Assembly: GCA_902517315.1 (NCBI GenBank)
Contig: CABYBP010000001.1
Location: forward strand, 25,490-89,489
Reading direction: 5' to 3'
Length of the DNA stretch: 64,000 bases
DNA from: an uncultured Alphaproteobacteria bacterium
Lineage (GTDB): Bacteria > Pseudomonadota > Alphaproteobacteria > HIMB59 > GCA-002718135
Shown here: piece by piece, positions 50,825 to 61,808 of the stretch
Position numbering within the stretch: the first letter of the stretch is position 1
Layout: each line of letters begins with the position of its first letter
Position numbers and translations under genes: made by a program
The notes under the pieces: model-generated
Seen by the model: the letters and a program-made list of their open reading frames with translations, nothing else
The model's database searches: none
What the model was told of the DNA's origin: nothing

Positions 50825-52906
50825 ATGAGACCAGAAAAATTAAATTACATATTATCTTCAATATCTTCACTCAAAGGTGTTGGTTCAAAATTAGAAAAAA
50901 TTATCAATAAATTAGGTATTTATAAGAATATTCATTTTGTATGGAACATACCAAATAACATTTTAGAAAGAAAATTCTATGAAAATATTCATGATGCAGA
51001 AATTAATTCTTTAGTGACATTAAATTTAAAAATTATTAAACATGAGCCCTCAAGATTTAAAAGACAACCTTACAAAATTAAATGTATTTGTGGAGAAACA
51101 AATATTGATTTAGTATATTTTAATGCAAGACACCCAATGATGAGGCAAATGCTTCCAACAAATGAAAACAGATTGATATCTGGAAAATTAGAATATTTTA
51201 GAAATACATTTCAAATAACTCACCCTAGTCATGTAAGTGCTTTAAACAACAATAGAATAATTAAAAGTAAAGAGGCAGTTTATAGCTTAACTATTGGTCT
51301 CAATCAAAAAATAATGAATAAATTAACTGATCAAATATTAAATAATTTACCCAATTTTAATGAATGGATAGAAAGTACAATATTAAATAAATATAAATTT
51401 AAACCATGGAATGAAGCAGTTAAAAATCTTCACAATCCAAGTGATGATAATATTAAAGATAAAAATTTGTTCAGAAGAAGGTTAGCGTTTGATGAATTAT
51501 TATCTCATCAATTAGCAATTGGTATCATGAGAAATTTTAATCAAAAGAAAAGAGGCTTAAAGATTACTAGTGAAAATAAAATAATAAATAAATTTTATAG
51601 TCATTTAGATTTTGAACTTACTAATTCACAAAAAAATGTAATCAAAGAAATACTTCAAGATCTAGCAACCTCAAATCAAATGATCAGATTATTACAAGGT
51701 GATGTTGGATCTGGAAAAACTATTGTTGCTTTAATTTCAATGCTTAAAATATTTGAAAGTAATTTTCAATCTGCTTTAATGGTGCCTACTACGATACTAG
51801 CATTCCAGCATTATGAAAATATTTTAAATTTATTAAAAGGTTTAAAAATAAATGTTTTAGTTCTTACTGGAAAAGATAAAGGTAATGAAAGAAAAGAAAA
51901 ATTAGAAAAAATTGCAAATGGAGAAGCAGATATTATAATTGGTACACATGCTTTGATACAAGATACTGTAAAATTTAACAATTTAGGTTTAGCAGTTATT
52001 GACGAACAACATAGATTTGGTGTCTATCAAAGAATGGCATTCAATCATAAAAATCATAAACCAAATATTTTAGTAATGAGTGCGACTCCAATTCCTAGAA
52101 CATTAACTTTAGCAGCTTATGGAGATATGAGAGAGAGTAAATTAATTGAAAAACCTTTAGGTCGTAAACCAATCATAACTAGCTCTTTGTCATTAAAAAA
52201 AGAAAATCAACTTATTGAAAGAACAAAAGAGAAAATTAAAAATTCGTTGTCAAAGTTTTATTGGGTATGTCCTCTAATAGAAGAATCTGAGGAATTAGAT
52301 CTGAAAGCTGCAGAAGAAAGATATAAAATTTTAAAAAAATATTTCAAAAATAAAGTTCTTTTAATGCATGGACGTTTAAGTGAAATAGAAAAAGAAGAAA
52401 TAATGACAAAATTTAAAAATGAAGATTATAAAATTTTAGTTTCAACAACTGTTATTGAAGTTGGTGTAGATATTCCCTCTGCTACAACTATTGTAATTGA
52501 ACATGCAGAAAGATTTGGCTTAGCTCAACTCCATCAATTGAGAGGCCGTGTTGGTAGAAATGATATTCAATCATATTGTATACTTTTACATAAAGATAAT
52601 ATTGGAGAAATTTCAAAACAAAGAATTAATATAATGAAGCAAACAAATGATGGTTTTAAAATCGCTGAAGAAGATCTAAGAATAAGAGGTCCAGGAGAAA
52701 TTTTAGGAAAAAAACAATCTGGTAGCCCATCATTTTATGTTGCTGATCTTAGTTTTGATTACGATCTATTAGAAGATGCTAAAATTATGGTTGATCAAAT
52801 ATTATCCAAAAATCCAAAATTGGAAAACATTGAGGGAGATAATCTTCGAAACTTATTGTATCTACAAGAAAGAGATGCAGCAATTTTAACACTAGCTGCA
52901 GGATAG
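50825..52906 (+). CDS. recG: ATP-dependent DNA helicase RecG
   Basis: The 693-residue helicase has the N-terminal wedge/OB domain (ISSLKGVGSKLEKI and the INSLVTLNLKIIKHEPSRF strand), Walker A GDVGSGKTIVAL, DEQH in VIDEQHRFGVYQRM, motif III MSATPIPRTL and motif VI QLRGRVGR. RecG remodels stalled replication forks and Holliday junctions. The stop codon overlaps the region before the YkgJ-like gene by a few nt; the two are probably co-transcribed. Confidence 0.97.
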   Translation: MRPEKLNYILSSISSLKGVGSKLEKIINKLGIYKNIHFVWNIPNNILERKFYENIHDAEINSLVTLNLKIIKHEPSRFKRQPYKIKCICGETNIDLVYFNARHPMMRQMLPTNENRLISGKLEYFRNTFQITHPSHVSALNNNRIIKSKEAVYSLTIGLNQKIMNKLTDQILNNLPNFNEWIESTILNKYKFKPWNEAVKNLHNPSDDNIKDKNLFRRRLAFDELLSHQLAIGIMRNFNQKKRGLKITSENKIINKFYSHLDFELTNSQKNVIKEILQDLATSNQMIRLLQGDVGSGKTIVALISMLKIFESNFQSALMVPTTILAFQHYENILNLLKGLKINVLVLTGKDKGNERKEKLEKIANGEADIIIGTHALIQDTVKFNNLGLAVIDEQHRFGVYQRMAFNHKNHKPNILVMSATPIPRTLTLAAYGDMRESKLIEKPLGRKPIITSSLSLKKENQLIERTKEKIKNSLSKFYWVCPLIEESEELDLKAAEERYKILKKYFKNKVLLMHGRLSEIEKEEIMTKFKNEDYKILVSTTVIEVGVDIPSATTIVIEHAERFGLAQLHQLRGRVGRNDIQSYCILLHKDNIGEISKQRINIMKQTNDGFKIAEEDLRIRGPGEILGKKQSGSPSFYVADLSFDYDLLEDAKIMVDQILSKNPKLENIEGDNLRNLLYLQERDAAILTLAAG

Positions 52907-52911
52907 TGGTT

Positions 52912-53349
52912 ATGGATATAGAAAAAGGTATTAGATTTGAATGCCAGGGTTCTGGAAATTGTTGTGTTTCAAGAGGTACTTATGGTTTTGTTTATTTAAG
53001 TAAGAAAGATATTAAAAAATTGTCTATTGGATTTAAAACAACAGAACAAAACTTTACAAAAAACTATTGTCAAAAAACTGATGGCTTCATTCACTTAAAG
53101 GAACTAAAAAAAAATAATGGAAATTGTATATTTTTAAAGGATAATAAATGCACCGTATACAAGTCGAGACCAATACAATGTAGAACTTGGCCTTTTTGGC
53201 CTGAAAATATGAATACAAAAACTTGGAATAACGATATTGCTAAAAATTGTCCTGGTGTAGGTAAAGGTAAAGTAAAAACAAAGAAAGAAATTTTAAAACA
53301 AGTACAAATTGATTATGAAAATGAATTAAATATTAGGAATAAAAATTAA
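52912..53349 (+). CDS. YkgJ-family cysteine cluster protein
   Basis: I place the start at the ATG at 52912 because AGGA lies 8 nt before it; a GTG at 52906 is the alternative. The 145-residue protein has the YkgJ cysteine pattern: ECQGSGNCC near the N-terminus, the Cys of NYCQK, CIFLKDNKCTVYKSRPIQCRTWPFWPE, and NCPG. These cysteines bind zinc or an Fe-S cluster; the function is unknown. It shares its last 4 nt with the convergent gene at 53346. Confidence 0.85.
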   Translation: MDIEKGIRFECQGSGNCCVSRGTYGFVYLSKKDIKKLSIGFKTTEQNFTKNYCQKTDGFIHLKELKKNNGNCIFLKDNKCTVYKSRPIQCRTWPFWPENMNTKTWNNDIAKNCPGVGKGKVKTKKEILKQVQIDYENELNIRNKN

Positions 53350-53528
53350 CCATTAGACTCAAATTCCATTTCTTTAAAATATCCAATATATTTATTAGTT
53401 TTTTTTTTAAGTAATATCTTTATTGTTGTACCTTCAAGAACAACTTCAAGAATGCTGTCATTTTTTCTTAAAATATCGCAATTTTTTTCAATTCCAGATG
53501 CAATGTTTTTAATTTTTGCTTTTGTCAT
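53346..53528 (-). CDS. Small basic protein, function unknown
   Basis: A 60-residue protein (MTKAKIKNIASGIEKN to MEFESNG) with a strand-rich middle (ILEVVLEGTTIKILLKK). Its ATG lies 7 nt after the 3' end of tRNA-Lys, so it would be read from the tRNA promoter. No Shine-Dalgarno site is seen. It overlaps the YkgJ gene by 4 nt, an arrangement seen for several real convergent pairs here. Function unknown. Confidence 0.45.
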   Translation of the reverse strand: MTKAKIKNIASGIEKNCDILRKNDSILEVVLEGTTIKILLKKKTNKYIGYFKEMEFESNG

Positions 53529-53534
53529 TTTAGA

Positions 53535-53610
<76 letters not shown>

Positions 53611-53623
53611 ATCGAATTTGTAT

Positions 53624-53652
53624 TCTATATAGTTCAAATATTGTAAGCGCAA
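53624..53652 (-). promoter_or_regulatory. Promoter of tRNA-Lys
   Basis: On the minus strand TTGCGC (53652-53647) and TATAGA (53629-53624) are separated by 17 nt, and the tRNA starts 13 nt after the -10 box. It lies between the end of coaD and the tRNA. Confidence 0.55.
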
Positions 53653-53660
53653 GTGATTAA

Positions 53661-54152
53661 CTAAGAGTTTTTTTTATTAAGTTGTTCTAAAGTATTTTTA
53701 GAAACAAAATTTGAAACATCTCCACCCAGTTTGTGGACTTCTTTGACAAAATTAGATGATATGAATGAGTTTTTTTCAGAAGTCATTAGAAATATCGTCT
53801 CAATATCAGGATTAAGTTGGTAATTCATACCTGTCATTTGAAATTCATACTCAAAATCAGATACTGCTCTTAAACCACGTATTATACATGTGGCATTTTG
53901 ATCTTTAGCAAAAGTTGTAAGTAATCCTGATAATTCAATAACATTAATTTTTGAATTTAATTCATTTACAGAATTGATATCACTTTTGATAATATTAATT
54001 CTGTCTTGAACACTAAATAATGAATCTTTGTTTATATTACTAGCTACTGCTATTACTAAAGTATCTACTATTCTTAATGATCTTTTAATTATGTCCATAT
54101 GACCAGCCGTCAAAGGATCAAAGGTGCCTGGATATATTCCAATTTTAGTCAT
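53661..54152 (-). CDS. coaD: Phosphopantetheine adenylyltransferase
   Basis: A 163-residue nucleotidyltransferase, the penultimate step of coenzyme A synthesis. The signature TxGH is at 15-18 ([14 protein letters not shown]); [20 protein letters not shown] and [19 protein letters not shown] are typical. It overlaps gyrA by 8 nt, so it is translated with it; gyrA-coaD is a conserved alphaproteobacterial pair. Confidence 0.96.
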   Translation of the reverse strand: MTKIGIYPGTFDPLTAGHMDIIKRSLRIVDTLVIAVASNINKDSLFSVQDRINIIKSDINSVNELNSKINVIELSGLLTTFAKDQNATCIIRGLRAVSDFEYEFQMTGMNYQLNPDIETIFLMTSEKNSFISSNFVKEVHKLGGDVSNFVSKNTLEQLNKKNS

Positions 54153-56823
54153 TGTCTTCTAATTCTTGTATTCTAGAAACTGAAACAATTCTATCACTTT
54201 CTGGTATTTTAAAAATACTTACACCTTTTGTAGATCTTCCAGCTATTCTTATTTGATTTACATTAACTCTAATAATTTGACCTTTATCACTAACAAGGAT
54301 AATTTCATCGTTGTCCTGGACAACAAAACAATCAACAACTTCACCGTTTTTTTCAGATGTTAATATGCCTGTAATTCCTTTTCCTCCTCTATTAGAAATT
54401 CTATACTCATAAGCAGATGATCGTTTACCAAAACCCTTTGATGTAACAGCTAAAAGAAATTCTTCATTTTTATTTAATTCTTCAAAACCATTTTTAAGAG
54501 ATGAAGTTTCTCTTCTGCTTTCAGATGCTGCTCTTAAATATTCTTGCCGAATGCTCATATCAATAACTGAATGTTTTAAAATTGAAAGAGAAATTATAGT
54601 ATTACCCTTATATAATTTTATACCTCTAACACCAGATGAATTTAAACCAGAAAATAGTCTTAATTTTTCAACTGGAAAACGTAGACATTTTCCATTTGAT
54701 GAAGAGAGCATAATATCATCATCTACAGTACAAAGCTTAACACCAATTAATTCATCTTTTTCATCAAGCTTAATAGATACTTTTCCTGAGTCCCTCAATT
54801 CTCTTTTTCCACTCTTTGCAACATCAATTAATTTATTTTTTCTAACCATTCCATTTTTTGTTGAAAAAATAACATAAAAATTTTCCCACTGATTTTCATC
54901 TATTGGTAATGGAAGAAAAGTTGAAATTTTTTCAGAATTTTTAAATGGTAATAGATTTACTATAGGCTTTCCTCTTGCCTTCAAACTAGCTTCTGGAACA
55001 TCATGAGATTTTAGAGAATAAACTTTTCCTAATGATGAAAAAACTAAAAGTTTAGTATGAGTATCTGCAAAGTGAATTTCTTTAACAAAATCTTCTTCTC
55101 GTGTTGACATACCAGTTTTACCTTTACCTCCTCTATTTTGAGAACGATAATTAGACAATAATGATCTTTTTATGTATCCATTATTAGAAATTGTTAAAAC
55201 TATATCTTCTTGTTGAATATATCTTAAATCATCTACTTGCTCATATTCTTGATCAATAATTTCACTACGCCTTTCAGTTGCAAATTCTTTTTTTATTTCA
55301 GTTAATTCATTTTCTATTTCCTTTAGAAGAATATCTCTTGAATTAAGTATAGATAAGTAATTTTTAATTTCTAAAATTAAACTTTCTAAATCTTTTTGGA
55401 TATCTTCTCTTTCTAAAGCCGTTAATTTTTGCAATCTTAATTCTAAAATAGCTTTAGCCTGTGCATCAGAAAAATTGAAAGTGTTGCTTTTTAACTCTAC
55501 AGTATCATCCTCAACTAGTTTAATAAAATTAAGATTTTGTGAAGATACTTTCCATTTTTTTTTAATTAATTTTTCTTTTGCTTCTTTTGTATCTTTTGAT
55601 TTTTTTATTAATTCTATAATTTCATCAATATGTTCGTTAGTAACAACTAATCCAACTAAAATATGAGCTTTTTCTCTAGCTTTATTAAGATCAAATAATG
55701 TTCTTTTTATTATTACCTCTTCTCTAAAATCTAAAAATGAAGATAAAATTTCTTTTAAATTCATTTGTTCAGGCTTACCTTTATTTAAAGCAAGCATATT
55801 AGAATTGAATGTCGTTTGAATTAAAGTATGTTTATATAATTGATTGAGAATAATATTTGAGTCTACATCTTTTTTTAATTCTATAACAACCCTAACACCG
55901 TTTCTATCTGACTCATCTCTTAAATCTGAAATTCCTTCAACAATTCCATTTTTTACAATTTCTGCAATCCTTTCTAATAATTTTGATTTATTAACCTGGT
56001 AAGGTATTTCGTGGAGAATAATAGCTTCTCGGTCCTTTTTAAAATTTTCAATACTAGTTTTTGATCTAACTACACACCCTCCTCTTCCAGTTTCAAAAGC
56101 TTCTGCTATTCCTTTTTTACCAATTATTTGACCTCCTGTTGGAAAATCAGGACCAAAAATATATTTTTGAAGATCTGAAATATTACATTCTGGATTTTTA
56201 ATAAGATACAAAGATGCATCTATGACTTCCCCTAAGTTATGTGGAGCAATATTAGTTGCCATTCCAACTGCTATTCCCGATGCTCCATTAACTAAAAGAT
56301 TTGGAAATTGAGATGGTAAAACTGAGGGCTCTTTTGTTGTGTCATCATAATTAGGCTGAAACGTAACAGTGTTTTTGTCAATATCTTCAACAAGCTTTTC
56401 AGATACTTTAGCAAGTCTTGCCTCAGTGTATCTCATTGCTGCAGGAGGATCTCCATCTAAAGATCCAAAATTCCCTTGCCCGTCAACTAACTCTAATCGC
56501 ATAGAAAAATCTTGTGCCATTCTAACCATGGAATTATAAATAGCGGAATCTCCATGAGGATGATATTTACCCATAACATCGCCTACAATTCTTGCAGATT
56601 TTTTATACGGTTTATTAAAATTGTATCCTGACTCACTCATAGAGTACAATATCCTTCTATGAACAGGTTTTAAGCCATCTCTACAGTCTGGAAGAGCCCT
56701 ACTAACTATTACAGACATTGCGTAATCCAGGTAGGATTTTTGCATTTCTTGCTCTAAACTTACTGAAGCTATATTTGCAGGTTCTTGATTGTTATTATTT
56801 GATGTATCTATATCGTCAGGCAC
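54145..56823 (-). CDS. gyrA: DNA gyrase subunit A
   Basis: The 892-residue subunit starts at GTG. The catalytic Tyr132 is in [11 protein letters not shown]; the GyrA box in the C-terminal wrapping domain reads QNRGGKG rather than QRRGGKG, with further blades ([10 protein letters not shown]). In the quinolone pocket the sequence is [13 protein letters not shown]: Ser93 is kept and Asn97 stands where E. coli has Asp87. Gyrase introduces negative supercoils. It is followed by coaD with an 8-nt overlap and preceded by ssb. Confidence 0.97.
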   Translation of the reverse strand: MPDDIDTSNNNNQEPANIASVSLEQEMQKSYLDYAMSVIVSRALPDCRDGLKPVHRRILYSMSESGYNFNKPYKKSARIVGDVMGKYHPHGDSAIYNSMVRMAQDFSMRLELVDGQGNFGSLDGDPPAAMRYTEARLAKVSEKLVEDIDKNTVTFQPNYDDTTKEPSVLPSQFPNLLVNGASGIAVGMATNIAPHNLGEVIDASLYLIKNPECNISDLQKYIFGPDFPTGGQIIGKKGIAEAFETGRGGCVVRSKTSIENFKKDREAIILHEIPYQVNKSKLLERIAEIVKNGIVEGISDLRDESDRNGVRVVIELKKDVDSNIILNQLYKHTLIQTTFNSNMLALNKGKPEQMNLKEILSSFLDFREEVIIKRTLFDLNKAREKAHILVGLVVTNEHIDEIIELIKKSKDTKEAKEKLIKKKWKVSSQNLNFIKLVEDDTVELKSNTFNFSDAQAKAILELRLQKLTALEREDIQKDLESLILEIKNYLSILNSRDILLKEIENELTEIKKEFATERRSEIIDQEYEQVDDLRYIQQEDIVLTISNNGYIKRSLLSNYRSQNRGGKGKTGMSTREEDFVKEIHFADTHTKLLVFSSLGKVYSLKSHDVPEASLKARGKPIVNLLPFKNSEKISTFLPLPIDENQWENFYVIFSTKNGMVRKNKLIDVAKSGKRELRDSGKVSIKLDEKDELIGVKLCTVDDDIMLSSSNGKCLRFPVEKLRLFSGLNSSGVRGIKLYKGNTIISLSILKHSVIDMSIRQEYLRAASESRRETSSLKNGFEELNKNEEFLLAVTSKGFGKRSSAYEYRISNRGGKGITGILTSEKNGEVVDCFVVQDNDEIILVSDKGQIIRVNVNQIRIAGRSTKGVSIFKIPESDRIVSVSRIQELEDND

Positions 56824-56965
56824 TAAAAAAATCCAAGTTTTCTAAGAAAAATTAAGTATTTTTTATATCAAAAAGTATAGTTTATACCAATACAAATAAA
56901 TGATTAAATAATTTTAAAAAATATTTATTTTTCAGTACTTAATGGTTAAAATCTAATAGGATAAT

Positions 56966-57439
56966 TTAAAAAGGTATATCTTCATCTAAATCATCAGAAT
57001 CACTTGATTGATTTCCAAAAGAATTGTCTTCAATTGACTTTGATTGGTCCATTTCTTGAGAGTTATCAGAAACCTGAGCATTGCTATTTCTACTATCTAA
57101 GAGAGTTAAATTACAATTATAACCCTGTAAAATCACCTCGGTGGTATATCTGTCATTTCCATCCTTATCTTGCCATTTTCTAGTTTGAAGCTCTCCTTCT
57201 ACGTATATTTTAGAACCCTTTTTTACAAATTTTTCTACTATATCTACTAAGCCGTCTCCAAAAACTACAATGTTATGCCAAGATGTTTTTTCTTTTTGCT
57301 CTTGAGTGTTTCTATCTTTCCATCTTTTAGATGTTGCAATAGAAAAATTTGCCATTTTCGCACCTGACTGCATAGATCTAATCTCAGGATCTCTTCCCAA
57401 GTTACCTAATAAAATTGTTTTATTAACACTACCAACCAT
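56966..57439 (-). CDS. ssb: Single-stranded DNA-binding protein
   Basis: The 157-residue protein has the OB fold (about 1-112; VNKTILLGNLGRDPEIR, KTSWHNIVVFG, VEGELQTRKWQDKDG), a Gln/Ser/Asn-rich disordered linker and the acidic tip DDLDEDIPF that docks RecG, RecO and other partners. It is divergent from uvrA across 56 nt and lies 142 nt upstream of gyrA on the same strand, the classic uvrA-ssb-gyrA arrangement. Confidence 0.96.
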   Translation of the reverse strand: MVGSVNKTILLGNLGRDPEIRSMQSGAKMANFSIATSKRWKDRNTQEQKEKTSWHNIVVFGDGLVDIVEKFVKKGSKIYVEGELQTRKWQDKDGNDRYTTEVILQGYNCNLTLLDSRNSNAQVSDNSQEMDQSKSIEDNSFGNQSSDSDDLDEDIPF

Positions 57440-57473
57440 AATATTTCTATATATATTTATATAACATAATAAG

Positions 57474-57486
57474 GTTATTAAATAAC
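57474..57486. promoter_or_regulatory. 13-bp palindrome between ssb and uvrA
   Basis: GTTATTAAATAAC is a perfect palindrome 9 nt before the uvrA start in the divergent ssb-uvrA promoter region, where a LexA site is expected. It is not the alphaproteobacterial GTTC-N7-GTTC direct repeat, so any link to SOS control is a guess. Confidence 0.3.
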
Positions 57487-57495
57487 ACTAATTTC

Positions 57496-60300
57496 ATGAA
57501 TTTAGATAAAATTGTTATAAAAGGTGCAAGAGAGCACAATCTTAAAAATATCAATTTAGAAATACCAAAAAATAAACTTGTTGTAATTACAGGTGTAAGT
57601 GGCTCAGGAAAATCGACATTAGCATTTGATACAATTTATTCTGAAGGACAAAGAAAATATGTAGAAAGCCTCTCTGCTTATGCGAGACAATTTCTACAAA
57701 TGATGAATAAACCTGATGTAGACAGTATTGATGGTTTATCACCTGCAATTTCTATAGAACAAAAAACTACACAAAAAAATCCAAGAAGTACTGTTGGAAC
57801 TGTTACTGAAATTTATGATTATCTCAGAGTGCTATACGCTAGAGTCGGAGTTCCATATTCTCCATCAACAGGTAAACCAATTAAATCACAATCAGTAAGC
57901 GAAATAACTGATCTTATTGTTAAAAATAATATTGATAAGAGAATTTATATTTTATCTCCAATAGTAAGAGATAGAAAAGGTGAATATCGAAAGGAAATCG
58001 AAGATTTAAAAAAAAGAGGTTATCAGCGACTAAAAGTTGATAATGTTGTCTATGATATTGATGAGGTACCTTCACTTAAAAAAAATTTTAAACACAATAT
58101 TGATGTTGTTATTGATCGACTTGTTGTAAAAAAAAATATCCAACAAAGATTGAGTGAAAGTATAGAAGTAGCGTTAACACTATCCGATGGTTTATTATAT
58201 TTAGAAAATCTAGATACAAATAAAATATCCATATTCTCATCAAAATTTGCATGTCCTGTATCTGGGTTTAGTATTGAAGAGATTGAACCTAGATTATTTA
58301 GTTTTAATGCTCCTCAAGGCGCGTGCTCTGAATGTGATGGACTAGGTGTTGAAAAATATTTTGATGAATACAAGATTGTACCTGATGAAACTAGATCAAT
58401 TTCTGATGGAGCTATTAAACCATGGGAAACTAAAGTATTTGGTTATCAAAAAAAATATTTTGTTGAAACAATAGATAAAATTTTAAAACAATTTAAAGTA
58501 AAGAAAAATGTTCCATGGAGAGAGATTCCAAAAAAAGTAAAAAATATTATTCTTTATGGGGACGAAAATAGCGAATTAAATTTTTTATATGATTTTGAGG
58601 GAATAATTAATTTTATTGATCGAAAATATGAGGAAACTGAGAGATGGTGGCTTCAGTATGAACTAGAAAAATATTTATCTGAAAGAGACTGTGAAGTTTG
58701 TAATGGTTACCGTCTTAATGAGAAAGCTTTAGCTGTAAGAATTGATGAAAATCATATTGGTAATATTACAAAAAAATCAATTAGCGAATGTTTAGACTGG
58801 TTTTCATTACTTGAAAGTAAACTTGATAAAAATAATAAAAAAATTGCTGAGGGAGTAATTAAAGAAATAAAAGATAGATTAGTTTTTTTAAATAGAGTTG
58901 GTTTAGATTATTTATCATTGGCAAGAGCTAGTAAAACTTTATCTGGAGGTGAAAGTCAAAGAATTAGATTAGCAAGTCAAATTGGTTCTGGATTAACAGG
59001 AGTTTTGTATGTTTTGGATGAACCTTCTATTGGGTTGCATCAAAAAGATAATCAACAACTAATTGAAACTTTATTTAGATTAAGAGATTTAGGAAATACA
59101 GTAATTGTTGTTGAGCATGATGAGGATGCAATTAGACAATCTGATCATATAATTGATATTGGTGTTAAAGCGGGAGTTAATGGTGGTCACGTTATTGCAG
59201 AGGGAGGACTTAAAAAAATCCTAAAAAATAATAAAAGTTTGACAGCTAAATATTTGAACAAATCCTTAGAAATAGAAGTTCCAAAAAATAGAAGAAAATT
59301 TAATAAAAATAAAGTTTTTAAACTTAATAAAATAAAAACAAATAACTTAGATAATCTTAATATTACTTTACCTTTAGGAAATTTTATTACTGTTACAGGT
59401 GTGTCTGGAAGTGGTAAATCTTCATTGATTATTGATACATTGTATCAAAGATTAGATGAGTATTTCAATAAATCATTAAATAAAGATGAAAGTCGTTTTA
59501 ACTTTAAAGGAATCAATCATATCGATAAAGTAATTGATATTGATCAATCTCCTATTGGAAGAACACCGAGATCAAACCCAGCAACATATACAGGATGTTT
59601 TACTCCAATAAGAGATTGGTTTGCAAACTTAAATGAATCAAGTGCTAGAGGTTATAAACCAGGTCGTTTTTCATTTAACGTTAAGGGTGGTAGGTGTGAA
59701 TCATGTGAAGGTGATGGAGTAAAAAAAATAGAAATGCATTTTTTAGCTGATGTTTATGTCGAGTGTGATATCTGCAAAGGTAAAAGGTACAATAGAGAGA
59801 CTTTAGAGGTAAAATATAAAGATAAATCTATTTCTGATGTTTTAGAAATGACTGTTGAAGAAGGTTATAAATTTTTTGATAAAATTCCTGCAATAAAACA
59901 AAAATTACAAACTTTAATGGATGTGGGATTAGATTATATAAAAATAGGTCAATCAGCTACTACTTTGTCAGGCGGTGAAGCGCAAAGAATAAAATTATCA
60001 AAAGAATTATCAAAAAGATCAACAGGAAAAACACTATATATTCTAGATGAGCCAACAACTGGTCTTCATTTTGACGATGTTAAAAAATTACTTAAAATTC
60101 TTCATACACTAGTTGATGAAGGTAATACTGTAATCGTTATTGAGCATAATCTTGATGTTATTAAAACAGCTGATCATATAATTGATTTGGGTCCTCTAGG
60201 AGGTGTAAATGGTGGTCAAATTGTTGGAACTGGTACCCCCGAAGATATTGCAAATAATAAAAAAAGCTTTACAGGTGAATTTTTAAAGAAAATTTTATAA
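57496..60300 (+). CDS. uvrA: Excinuclease ABC subunit A
   Basis: The 934-residue damage sensor of nucleotide excision repair has two ABC ATPase halves: Walker [13 protein letters not shown] and [11 protein letters not shown], signatures [14 protein letters not shown] and [13 protein letters not shown], and the zinc module [16 protein letters not shown]...[10 protein letters not shown]. In the first zinc module one position reads CPVSGF, with Ser for the second Cys, a variant I believe is common in alphaproteobacteria. sodB follows 15 nt later. Confidence 0.97.
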   Translation: MNLDKIVIKGAREHNLKNINLEIPKNKLVVITGVSGSGKSTLAFDTIYSEGQRKYVESLSAYARQFLQMMNKPDVDSIDGLSPAISIEQKTTQKNPRSTVGTVTEIYDYLRVLYARVGVPYSPSTGKPIKSQSVSEITDLIVKNNIDKRIYILSPIVRDRKGEYRKEIEDLKKRGYQRLKVDNVVYDIDEVPSLKKNFKHNIDVVIDRLVVKKNIQQRLSESIEVALTLSDGLLYLENLDTNKISIFSSKFACPVSGFSIEEIEPRLFSFNAPQGACSECDGLGVEKYFDEYKIVPDETRSISDGAIKPWETKVFGYQKKYFVETIDKILKQFKVKKNVPWREIPKKVKNIILYGDENSELNFLYDFEGIINFIDRKYEETERWWLQYELEKYLSERDCEVCNGYRLNEKALAVRIDENHIGNITKKSISECLDWFSLLESKLDKNNKKIAEGVIKEIKDRLVFLNRVGLDYLSLARASKTLSGGESQRIRLASQIGSGLTGVLYVLDEPSIGLHQKDNQQLIETLFRLRDLGNTVIVVEHDEDAIRQSDHIIDIGVKAGVNGGHVIAEGGLKKILKNNKSLTAKYLNKSLEIEVPKNRRKFNKNKVFKLNKIKTNNLDNLNITLPLGNFITVTGVSGSGKSSLIIDTLYQRLDEYFNKSLNKDESRFNFKGINHIDKVIDIDQSPIGRTPRSNPATYTGCFTPIRDWFANLNESSARGYKPGRFSFNVKGGRCESCEGDGVKKIEMHFLADVYVECDICKGKRYNRETLEVKYKDKSISDVLEMTVEEGYKFFDKIPAIKQKLQTLMDVGLDYIKIGQSATTLSGGEAQRIKLSKELSKRSTGKTLYILDEPTTGLHFDDVKKLLKILHTLVDEGNTVIVIEHNLDVIKTADHIIDLGPLGGVNGGQIVGTGTPEDIANNKKSFTGEFLKKIL

Positions 60301-60315
60301 ATAAAAGGAAATAAA

Positions 60316-60912
60316 ATGATAAATCTAGAGTTACCAGATCTACCCTATAGCAAAGATGCTCTAATGCCGTTTATGTCGGCTGAAACTTTAGAGTTGCATC
60401 ATGATAAGCATCACATGGCTTACATTACTAATGGAAATAAATTTATTAAAGAACAAAATATAGCAGATGACAATGTTAATGATATAGTAATTAATTCTTA
60501 TCAAAAAAATGCTCCAGTATTCAACAATGTGGCACAACATATAAATCATGTTCATTTTTGGGAAGTAATGAAAAATAATCCAAATGGTAAAATTCCCTCT
60601 GAACTCGAAAATAAGATAGTATCCGATATTGGGTCAGTTGAAAAAATGAAAGAAGATTTTATAAATGCAGGTATTGGACAATTTGGATCAGGTTGGTGTT
60701 GGTTAGTTCTAAATAATGGAAAATTAGAAATTACTAAAACACCAAATGGAGAAAACCCAATTGTACATGGTCACACTCCTCTACTTGGATGTGATGTTTG
60801 GGAACATTCATATTATGTTGATTATAGAAACAGAAGACCTGATTATTTAAAAGCTTTTATTGATAATTTAGTTAATTGGGAAAAAGTTACAGATAACTTA
60901 AATAACGCTTAA
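60316..60912 (+). CDS. sodB: Superoxide dismutase, Fe/Mn type
   Basis: The 198-residue enzyme removes superoxide in the cytoplasm. Metal ligands are His28 (LELHHDKHH), His78 (HINHVHFW), and the Asp and His of DVWEHSYYVDYRN. GSGWCWLVLNNGKL and the short length favour the iron form, but Mn cannot be excluded. AAAAGGA lies before the ATG. It follows uvrA by 15 nt and shares its last 4 nt with secF. Confidence 0.94.
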   Translation: MINLELPDLPYSKDALMPFMSAETLELHHDKHHMAYITNGNKFIKEQNIADDNVNDIVINSYQKNAPVFNNVAQHINHVHFWEVMKNNPNGKIPSELENKIVSDIGSVEKMKEDFINAGIGQFGSGWCWLVLNNGKLEITKTPNGENPIVHGHTPLLGCDVWEHSYYVDYRNRRPDYLKAFIDNLVNWEKVTDNLNNA

Positions 60913-61808
60913 TCATCTTCATCTTGCGGTCTAAACTTAAAAATTAATAAAGTTGGGACCGCAATAAAAACAGATGAATAAGTACCAATTATTACACCTA
61001 TAATCATTGTTAAGGCGAAAGGTCTAATAACCTCGCCTCCAAATATAAATAAAGAAACTAATGCAAGAAGCGTTGTTAAACTTGTCATTATAGTTCTGGA
61101 TAAAGTGTTATTAACTGATAAGTTAAATAAATCTACTAATTCTAGTTTTTTATATTTTCTTAAATTTTCACGAACTCTATCAAATATCACTACTGTATCA
61201 TTAATAGAATATCCAGCAATTGTAAGGATTGCTGCTATTGTTGCAAGAGAAAATTCTACATTAAGAATAGATAGCAATCCAAGAGTAAATAATACATCAT
61301 GAGTTAATGCAACAACTGCGCCGAAACCAAATTGCCATTCAAAACGCAGCCAAATGTAAATTAAAATGGCAATTAGTGCAAAAGAAACAGCTTGAAATCC
61401 TCTAAACAGAAGTTCAGAACTAATTGTAGGACCAACAAATTCAGACCTTCTAAACTCAACAACCTTGTCTTGAATTAAATTTTTGACAGAATTAACTGTT
61501 TCAATACTTTCTTGATTACTTTTATTTTGAAGTCTTATTAAAATAATATTCTCATTACCAAATTCCTGTAAAGATACATCACTATAAGAAGAAGATAATA
61601 TTTCTCTTAGTTCACCAATTGAGGTATTTTTTGTACTTACCTCAATTAAAGTACCTCCTTTAAAATCAATACCAAGATTTAAACCTTTTATACTTAATAG
61701 ACCAATTGAAATTAACATTGCTAAAATAGAAAAAATTAAAAAATTTCTTCTTAAACCCAAAAAATTTATATTAGGCTGAACAGGAATAATTTTATTTAAA
61801 CCAAACAT
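60909..61808 (-). CDS. secF: Protein translocase subunit SecF
   Basis: A 299-residue RND-type membrane protein with six helices. The first periplasmic domain follows GLNLGIDFKGGTLIEV, and the core has SINDTVVIFDRVRENL, the SecF signature. With SecD it uses the proton-motive force to pull proteins out after SecYEG. Its ATG overlaps the secD stop by one base. Confidence 0.96.
   Translation of the reverse strand: MFGLNKIIPVQPNINFLGLRRNFLIFSILAMLISIGLLSIKGLNLGIDFKGGTLIEVSTKNTSIGELREILSSSYSDVSLQEFGNENIILIRLQNKSNQESIETVNSVKNLIQDKVVEFRRSEFVGPTISSELLFRGFQAVSFALIAILIYIWLRFEWQFGFGAVVALTHDVLFTLGLLSILNVEFSLATIAAILTIAGYSINDTVVIFDRVRENLRKYKKLELVDLFNLSVNNTLSRTIMTSLTTLLALVSLFIFGGEVIRPFALTMIIGVIIGTYSSVFIAVPTLLIFKFRPQDEDD

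Noticed and set aside
57440..57495. LexA/SOS box between ssb and uvrA
   Set aside because: I looked for the alphaproteobacterial GTTC-N7-GTTC repeat and found none; only an A+T-rich palindrome is present.
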